Source: CANHEE01 sp043777755 (lineage in GTDB: Bacteria > Bacteroidota > Bacteroidia > Chitinophagales > Saprospiraceae). Taken from it: a stretch of 18,075 bases of DNA. The stretch covers positions 1-18,075 of the forward strand of contig JAYWHK010000301.1 in assembly GCA_043777755.1 (NCBI GenBank), in the 5' to 3' direction. The number at the start of each line of letters is the position of its first letter. Position 1 is the stretch's first letter. Of this stretch, positions 13,421 to 18,075 are shown in pieces. The translations under genes were made by a program, and so were the position numbers. The notes below the pieces were generated by a model. That model was not told the DNA's origin. It saw only the letters and a program-made list of their open reading frames with translations, and did no database searches.

Positions 13421-14386
13421 ATGCTTTCTACAAAAAAAGAACATCCTCAGGAAAAAATAAAATTGCACGCTCGAAATAGGCACCGTGCAAGGTACGATTT
13501 TGAACAATTGACTGCGACTTGCCCTGCACTTCGCCCTTTTGTCAAAACCAATGATTACGGTGACGAATCCATTGATTTTTTCAATGCTGAAGCTGTGAAA
13601 ATGCTCAACAAAGCGTTGTTGCAACATTTTTACGACATTCAATTTTGGGAAATTCCGCCACATTATTTGTGTTCGCCAATTCCTGGACGTGCTGATTATA
13701 TTCATCATATTGCAGAGCATCTTGGCAGTATCAATAATGGGAGAATTCCTATGGGCGCAGCCATCAAATGCCTTGATATTGGTGTTGGTTCTAATTGCGT
13801 TTATCCGATTATTGGAAGAAAAGAATACGGTTGGTCTTTTGTCGGTTCGGATATTGATACAATTGCGTTAGAATCTGCTGCGAAAATCGCTGAAAACAAC
13901 CCAATTTTGAAAGGAAAAGTTGAATTTCGATTGCAAGAAAATCCAAAAGATATTTTGCTTAACAGCATAAAAACTGGTGAGCGATTTGATGTGACAATTT
14001 GCAATCCACCTTTTCATGCATCGCAAGAAGAAGCGCAAGCGGGTAATTTGCGTAAATTAAACAATCTAAAAGGGAAAAAACTAACCAAACCTTCTCTAAA
14101 TTTTGGTGGAACAAATACCGAATTGTGGTGCGACGGTGGCGAACAAAAATTCATTCACGACATGATTGTTCAAAGCGAACAATTTGCCAAATCCTGCTTG
14201 TGGTTTTCTACTATTGTTTCAAAAGAAAGTACTTTGGATTCTGCTTACCAGACTTTGCGCTCAACAGATGTTTACGATGCCAAAATGATTCCGATGGGGC
14301 AAGGCAACAAAAAAAGTCGAATTTTAACTTGGACTTTTTTAGATGAAGCACAACAAAAAACTTGGACAGAAATGAAGTGGAAATAA
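13421..14386 (+). CDS. rlmF: 23S rRNA (adenine(1618)-N(6))-methyltransferase
   Basis: SAM-dependent enzyme of the RlmF (YbiN) family that methylates the N6 of A1618 in 23S rRNA. The 321-aa protein has the family start LHARNRHRARYDFEQL (15-30), LKALCP-like TATCPALRPFV and CSPIPGRADYIHHIA (84-98). The SAM loop is CLDIGVGSNCVYPIIG (117-132), and the catalytic NPPFH is at 195-199. C-terminal FGGTNTELWCDGGE and WFSTIVSK are also typical. The ATG at 13421 gives the expected length. The GMC gene follows after 96 bp filled by a giant palindrome, which may separate the two transcripts. Confidence 0.95.
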   Translation: MLSTKKEHPQEKIKLHARNRHRARYDFEQLTATCPALRPFVKTNDYGDESIDFFNAEAVKMLNKALLQHFYDIQFWEIPPHYLCSPIPGRADYIHHIAEHLGSINNGRIPMGAAIKCLDIGVGSNCVYPIIGRKEYGWSFVGSDIDTIALESAAKIAENNPILKGKVEFRLQENPKDILLNSIKTGERFDVTICNPPFHASQEEAQAGNLRKLNNLKGKKLTKPSLNFGGTNTELWCDGGEQKFIHDMIVQSEQFAKSCLWFSTIVSKESTLDSAYQTLRSTDVYDAKMIPMGQGNKKSRILTWTFLDEAQQKTWTEMKWK

Positions 14387-14388
14387 AA

Positions 14389-14465
14389 TTTCCGTAGCGT
14401 GATTCCGTAGTCTAATTCCGTAGCGTCGGCATTAATGCCGACGCTACGGAATTAGACTACGGAAT
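14389..14465. repeat. 64-bp perfect palindrome with 13-bp direct repeats
   Basis: 14402-14433 and 14434-14465 are exact 32-bp reverse complements with no spacer. Three 13-bp units starting at 14389, 14402 and 14415 share TTCCGTAG, and GTAG recurs at 14394, 14407 and 14420. The inner core CGTCGGCATT-AATGCCGACG is GC-rich against an AT-rich background. The palindrome ends 17 nt before the GMC oxidoreductase ATG. The build (GTAG beside a GC-rich palindrome, intergenic) recalls REP elements. No T-run follows, so it is not a normal terminator. Confidence 0.95.
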
Positions 14466-14482
14466 ACTCAATAAATCAAAAT

Positions 14483-16177
14483 ATGAACTTTAACATTGAC
14501 CATAAAAAAAAGAATACGTTTGATGCAATTGTCATTGGCTCTGGAATTTCGGGCGGATGGGCTGCAAAAGAGTTTTGTGAAAAAGGCTTAAAAACCTTGG
14601 TTTTGGAGCGTGGTCGCATGGTCGAACACGTTACTGATTACAAAACTGCCATGATGAATCCTTGGGATATGGAACATCACGGGCGTATGCCTTTGGATTT
14701 TAAAGAAAAAAATCCGATTTTATCAAAATGTTATGCTGTTGATGAAGCAACTGCGCATCTTTTTACAAAAGATTCAGAACAGGTGTATGCGCAAGACAAG
14801 CCTTTCGATTGGATTCGTGGCTATCAAGTTGGCGGAAAATCATTGCTTTGGGCAAGGCAAACGCAGCGTTGGAGTGATTATGATTTTGAAGGACCTTTGC
14901 GTGACGATTACGCTGTGGATTGGCCCATTCGTTACAAGGACATTGCGCCTTGGTACAGTTATGTGGAGCGTTTCGCTGGAATTTCTGGGAATAAAGATGG
15001 ATTAGCAAATTTGCCTGACGGTGAATTTCAGCCACCAATGCAATTGAACGCTGCGGAACGTCATTTTCAAAGTCAAATTACCAAAAATTATAAGGATAGA
15101 CAAGTAATTACTGGGCGTTGTGCGCACCTGACCGAACCGACAAAAGAGCAACAAGCACTTGGTCGTGGTCAATGTCAATACCGACATTTGTGCTATAGAG
15201 GTTGTCCTTATGGTGCTTATTTTAGCAGTCAATCTGCTACGTTGCCAGCTGCCGAAAAGACTAAAAAATTGACTTTGAAATCCAATTCTATTGTTCATTC
15301 TATTATTTATGACGAAAAAAAGCAACGAGCAACGGGCGTTGTCGTCGTTGATGCCATCACGAATGAAACAACAGAATACTATGCAAAAATCATTTTTGTC
15401 AATGCTTCTACGATAAATACCAATGCGATTTTGTTAAATTCCGTAAGTAGTCGATTCCCACAAGGTTTGGGAAATGACAATGGTTTACTTGGAAAATACG
15501 TTGCTTTTCACAATTACAGAGGTCAAGTCAATGCTAATTTAGATGGTTTTGACGATAAATATTATGCTGGTCGTCGTCCGAATGCAGCCTATATGCCACG
15601 GTTTCGGAATTTGAAAAAACAAGAAATGGATTTTAAACGTGGTTATGCAGTTTATGTTGATGCGCAACGCACAAGTTGGTGGCGTGGCGGCGAAGGTTTT
15701 GGAGTTGATTTAAAAAATGAACTGATTGAGCCTGGTCCTTGGAGTATTTTTGTAATGGGAATGTGCGAAACACTACCGAAAGAAAGCAATCACATTTTTT
15801 TAGATAAAAATAAAAAAGATGCCTTCGGTTTGCCGACCATTCATTTTGACATTTCTTACGATGAAAACGATGAAAAAATGTTGAAAGATTTTTTGCAACA
15901 AGCCGACGAGATGTTACAAACGTCTGGTTTTAAGAATATTACGCTCAAAGATACCAAGCAAGCACCTGGTTTGGATATTCACGAAATGGGTGGTTGTCGC
16001 ATGGGTCGTGACCCGAAAACCTCTTTGCTCAACGAATGGAATCAACTTCACGCTTGCAAAAATGTGTTTGTTACCGATGGTGCAGCAATGACAACGGTAA
16101 GCACGCAAAATCCATCGCTTACTTTCATGGCATTGACCGCAAGAGCTGTCGATTATGCGGTGAAAAATAAGATTTGA
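14483..16177 (+). CDS. GMC family oxidoreductase
   Basis: FAD enzyme of the glucose-methanol-choline family, 564 aa, acting on an unknown alcohol or sugar. The dinucleotide motif GSGISGG is at 19-25 with LERGR at 41-45. WIRGYQVGGKSLLWARQTQRWSDYDFE follows the flavin-attachment pattern of the gluconate 2-dehydrogenase-like group. A cysteine-rich insert CQYRHLCYRGCPYGAYF lies mid-protein. The C-terminal HEMGGCRMG carries His500, and NPSLTFMALTARAVDYA has Asn543 in the active-site position. Bacteroidota homologues are often next to a small Tat-exported subunit; none is seen here. No signal peptide is present. Its start is 17 nt after the 64-bp palindrome. The stop is seven bases from the convergent maf stop. 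Confidence 0.93.
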   Translation: MNFNIDHKKKNTFDAIVIGSGISGGWAAKEFCEKGLKTLVLERGRMVEHVTDYKTAMMNPWDMEHHGRMPLDFKEKNPILSKCYAVDEATAHLFTKDSEQVYAQDKPFDWIRGYQVGGKSLLWARQTQRWSDYDFEGPLRDDYAVDWPIRYKDIAPWYSYVERFAGISGNKDGLANLPDGEFQPPMQLNAAERHFQSQITKNYKDRQVITGRCAHLTEPTKEQQALGRGQCQYRHLCYRGCPYGAYFSSQSATLPAAEKTKKLTLKSNSIVHSIIYDEKKQRATGVVVVDAITNETTEYYAKIIFVNASTINTNAILLNSVSSRFPQGLGNDNGLLGKYVAFHNYRGQVNANLDGFDDKYYAGRRPNAAYMPRFRNLKKQEMDFKRGYAVYVDAQRTSWWRGGEGFGVDLKNELIEPGPWSIFVMGMCETLPKESNHIFLDKNKKDAFGLPTIHFDISYDENDEKMLKDFLQQADEMLQTSGFKNITLKDTKQAPGLDIHEMGGCRMGRDPKTSLLNEWNQLHACKNVFVTDGAAMTTVSTQNPSLTFMALTARAVDYAVKNKI

Positions 16178-16184
16178 AAGGGTT

Positions 16185-16751
16185 TTAAAACCGCATCAAT
16201 TCCTCATAAACCAAATCCATAGGCAAGCCCATGATGTTGGAATATGTACCTTCGATTTTAGCGATTTTAGTCAGACCAATCCACTCTTGAATGGCATAAG
16301 CACCAGCTTTGTCATAAGGTTGGTATTTGTCGATGTAAAAATAAATTTCTTCATCGCTTAGTGTTTTGAAAAAAACCTTTGCCACACCAGAAAAACAAAC
16401 TTCTTTTTCTTTGCTCAGAAGACAAACGCCCGTAATCACTTCGTGCATCTTGCCAGAAAGCTGACTGATGATGTAAAAAGCATCTTCACGGTCTGTTGGC
16501 TTGCCATATATTTTATTTTCTAAAATAACCACACAGTCAGAAGCGACGATAATTTCTTCATTTTCAATGAATTGCATTGAAGCATGAGCCTTTTTTCGTG
16601 CCAAAAACTCAGGTACTTCTCGTACATTGAGGTCAGCTGGATAATCTTCTTCGACGTTGCTTACCTTTATTTCAAAGTCAAAACCAGCTTCTGCTAGTAA
16701 TTGTTTACGGCGAGGCGATTGTGATGCCAATATTATTTTTCTTTGAATCAT
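16185..16751 (-). CDS. maf: Maf family nucleoside triphosphate pyrophosphatase
   Basis: House-cleaning enzyme of the Maf/HAM1-like fold that hydrolyses dTTP, UTP and modified nucleotides to monophosphates. The 188-aa protein has ILASQSPRRKQLL (7-19), the acidic site VASDCVV (69-75, with Asp72), YGKP (82-85) and HEVITGV (103-109). KAGAYAIQ (148-155) places it with the dTTP/UTP pyrophosphatases (YhdE type). TYSNIMGLP near the end is standard. The common A-D-T motif at the catalytic Asp reads S-D-C here, a mild variation. The ATG at 16751 follows a perfect -7 box by only a few bases. Confidence 0.93.
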   Translation of the reverse strand: MIQRKIILASQSPRRKQLLAEAGFDFEIKVSNVEEDYPADLNVREVPEFLARKKAHASMQFIENEEIIVASDCVVILENKIYGKPTDREDAFYIISQLSGKMHEVITGVCLLSKEKEVCFSGVAKVFFKTLSDEEIYFYIDKYQPYDKAGAYAIQEWIGLTKIAKIEGTYSNIMGLPMDLVYEELMRF

Positions 16752-16755
16752 GGTA

Positions 16756-16763
16756 CAAAGGTA
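16756..16763 (-). promoter_or_regulatory. -7 box directly in front of maf
   Basis: CAAAGGTA on the plus strand is TACCTTTG on the minus strand, an exact TAnnTTTG match ending four bases before the ATG triplet at 16751-16749. With normal spacing the RNA would begin at or within a base or two of the start codon. No TTTG is seen at -33. Confidence 0.45.
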
Positions 16764-16900
16764 AATGTTTTTTATTTTTTTTCATAAAAAAAATCATTCA
16801 CACAGTCAAATACCTGATTCACACATTTTTGTTAAAAAAACCTTAAAGAACACTTGCATATTTTCTCTAATATTCTTAATTTGCGAGCATAATTATTTAG

Positions 16901-16995
16901 GTAGCAGGTAGCATGAGCTTTAGCTCGTGACAGAAAGTGTCGTTGCGTTTTAGTATCTATGATATAGCATTTTCAACGAGCTAAAGCTCATTTTA
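16901..16995. repeat. REP/BIME-like inverted pair with GTAG motifs
   Basis: ATGAGCTTTAGCTCGT (16913-16928) recurs as its reverse complement at 16974-16989. Each copy is itself a small hairpin (GAGCT-TT-AGCTC). GTAG occurs at 16901-16904 and again at 16908-16911, just before the first hairpin. The 45 bases between the copies can also fold (GACA/TGTC, TATC/GATA). The element ends 52 nt before the next start codon. This is the classical layout of two inverted REP units. Confidence 0.8.
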
Positions 16996-17041
16996 CCAAC
17001 GCTGCTAAACAGTTACACTTTTTAACAAAAAAATTTTAAAC

Positions 17042-17989
17042 ATGAAAAAAAACTCAATTCTCTTATTTTTTGCACTTTTAGCAATGGAAGCCTTTGCTTA
17101 CATTCCGATGGGTAGTCATGGAAAACCTATGGACTTGAAAAGCACCAAGAAAACTAGCACTTTTTTTCAAGAGTGCGCCCAATCCAAATCACAAACCGAC
17201 TTAAAAGTCAATAACGTTCGAGCTCGCCTACAAGGTGGCGGTGATCTTTGGTGGGATTTAGGGAATAATGGTGTTTATATAGTTCCAAATGTTTCAAGTG
17301 GTGTTCCAAAGGTTTCCTCTATTTTTGCAGGAGGAATTTGGATGGGTGGCATTGATGCTGGAGGCAACATCAAAACAGCTTGTACGATGTTTCGCAGTGC
17401 TACTGACAATGATTGGTGGCCAGGTCCATTAGATGAAATGGGTATGATTGAAGCACAAGAATGTGCCAATTGGGACAAGCATTTTGAAGTCTATAAGGCT
17501 GAAATTCAAGCATTTAGAGATGCTTATAACAAAGCCAACAAAGACGTTGATGGCAAAGTAATAGATGTTAATTTTGAAACAAAAATTCCCAAAAATATCA
17601 AAGGTTGGCCAGCGAAAGGCAATCCTTTTTTTCAAAGTGTGCATGGGTTTTCAATCAACTCAAATATTAAAAGCCTTGCGTACTATTACGATTTGAATGC
17701 TGATGGCGTTTATAACCCTTTATATGGCGATTATCCTGCACTGAACGTGCATGGTAATTGTATGGAACAGCCTGACCAAATGGTTTTTTGGATTTTTAAT
17801 GATAATGGAGGTATTCATACACAGAGTAATAGTCAGGCTATGAAAATGGAGGTTCATGCTACGTCTTTTGCTTATGTTACTGACGATGAATTGAATAATG
17901 CTTCATTTTTACATTATAAAACCATCAACAGGGCAAGCCAAGAATTAGACAGTGTTTTCTTTTCGCTTTGGGTTGATCCTGGCATGTAA
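17042..17989 (+). CDS. N-terminal part of a large secreted (T9SS-cargo-type) protein, truncated
   Basis: The 315-aa frame has a Sec signal peptide (MKKNSILLFFALLAMEAFA). It continues with the N-terminal pattern of a large Bacteroidota family of secreted proteins: NNVRARLQGGGDLWWDLG (58-75), SIFAGGIWMGGIDAGGN, DNDWWPGPLDEMG, NWDKHFEVYKAEI, KGWPAKGNPFFQS, YDLNADGVYNPLYGDYP, DQMVFWIFNDNGG and NRASQELDSVFFSLWVDP. Family members, from memory, run on for several hundred more residues and usually end in a type IX sorting domain. Here the frame stops after DPGM, in the middle of that conserved block, where AT-rich foreign-looking sequence begins. It is probably a pseudogene interrupted by an insertion; the remainder may resume outside the window. 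Confidence 0.75.
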   Translation: MKKNSILLFFALLAMEAFAYIPMGSHGKPMDLKSTKKTSTFFQECAQSKSQTDLKVNNVRARLQGGGDLWWDLGNNGVYIVPNVSSGVPKVSSIFAGGIWMGGIDAGGNIKTACTMFRSATDNDWWPGPLDEMGMIEAQECANWDKHFEVYKAEIQAFRDAYNKANKDVDGKVIDVNFETKIPKNIKGWPAKGNPFFQSVHGFSINSNIKSLAYYYDLNADGVYNPLYGDYPALNVHGNCMEQPDQMVFWIFNDNGGIHTQSNSQAMKMEVHATSFAYVTDDELNNASFLHYKTINRASQELDSVFFSLWVDPGM

Positions 17990-18075
17990 AATAAAAAAAA
18001 AAGTTTCCGCTAAAAATGTTACCTTAGAGTCGCAAAACATTCTAACTTAACAAATCAGGCAGAAACTAATGAACA
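17985..18075 (+). mobile_element. Probable left end of an insertion sequence
   Basis: The conserved secreted-protein frame ends abruptly near 17980-17989. The next bases hold an A-run, then a subterminal inverted repeat, AGTTTCCGC (18002-18010) with GCAGAAACT (18059-18067, one mismatch). Nested in it is a second pair, AATGTT (18015-18020) with AACATT (18036-18041). An ATG follows at 18069. This is the expected layout of an IS end leading into a transposase gene. The exact boundary, family and target duplication cannot be seen because the right end is outside the window. Confidence 0.4.
18069..18075 (+). CDS. Possible start of a transposase gene (partial)
   Basis: ATGAACA at the window's right edge opens a frame of only two full codons (Met-Asn). 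Identity as a transposase rests only on its position beyond the truncated gene and the subterminal inverted repeat. Confidence 0.2.

Noticed and set aside
13286..13720. 144-codon minus-strand frame over the start of rlmF
   Set aside because: It is antisense to the well-supported rlmF coding sequence, with no recognisable protein features and poor composition.
14389..14427. CRISPR-like array from three 13-bp units
   Set aside because: The units are too short and directly adjacent with no spacers; they are part of the palindromic element.
16181..16192. GGTTTTAAAACC palindrome between the GMC and maf genes
   Set aside because: It overlaps the last codons of maf (Arg-Phe-stop), is short, and has no adjacent T-run; it is probably a coincidence at a tight convergent junction.
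16185..16751. Maf as a degraded enzyme because A-D-T reads S-D-C
   Set aside because: The catalytic Asp72 and all other motifs are intact, so the neighbouring changes are more likely tolerated variation.

Overview
The window looks like chromosomal DNA of a low-GC member of the Bacteroidota. Three things point there. Two secreted proteins resemble type IX secretion system (T9SS) cargo: one has a clear C-terminal type A sorting domain, the other matches the N-terminal part of a large cargo family. Several upstream regions carry the Bacteroidota -7 promoter box TAnnTTTG, in two cases with a TTTG -33 box 19-20 bp away. No convincing Shine-Dalgarno sequences precede the genes. I cannot name a genus. 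The genes are mostly ordinary core metabolism and maintenance genes. I see no defence island, prophage, secondary-metabolite cluster, CRISPR array, rRNA or tRNA.

Layout. 168-4410 (+): malate:quinone oxidoreductase (mqo), a pirin-family cupin, and a secreted delta-60-repeat protein with a T9SS sorting domain, closed by a strong terminator. 4513-5361 (-): membrane-anchored glucosaminidase. An AT-rich 422-bp divergent region follows. 5784-9235 (+): a bile-acid:sodium-symporter-family transporter, a DUF937-TM-OmpA protein and a short-chain dehydrogenase. 9264-11699 (-): a MobA-like nucleotidyltransferase with an extra N-terminal domain, a VOC/glyoxalase-fold protein and an unrecognised multi-pass membrane protein. 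12063-13088 (+): luciferase-like flavin oxidoreductase. 13107-13265 (-): a 52-aa small protein. 13421-16177 (+): rlmF (23S rRNA m6A1618 methyltransferase) and a GMC oxidoreductase. 16185-16751 (-): maf pyrophosphatase. 17042-17989 (+): the N-terminal part of a large secreted protein that appears to have been cut off by an insertion; the left end and first codons of the inserted element seem to lie at the right edge of the window.

The genes do not form one pathway. Mqo feeds electrons to quinone, the GMC and LLM enzymes are flavin oxidoreductases of unknown substrate, and RlmF, Maf and the glucosaminidase are housekeeping functions.

The unusual content lies between the genes. Five intergenic spacers hold long perfect or near-perfect palindromes with unrelated sequences: 98-128, 8250-8299, 11944-12014, 14402-14465 and 16912-16989. 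Four of them end 17-52 nt before a plus-strand start codon. Two have GTAG tetranucleotides next to or inside the palindrome, as in REP/BIME elements mobilised by REP-associated tyrosine transposases. In addition, a 90-bp element occurs twice at about 80% identity (6765-6854 and, inverted, 10510-10421), in the same orientation relative to its downstream gene, and 14 of the 18 differences are transitions. A three-copy 15-bp tandem repeat abuts the pirin start. These repeats are the best candidates for something undescribed in the window.
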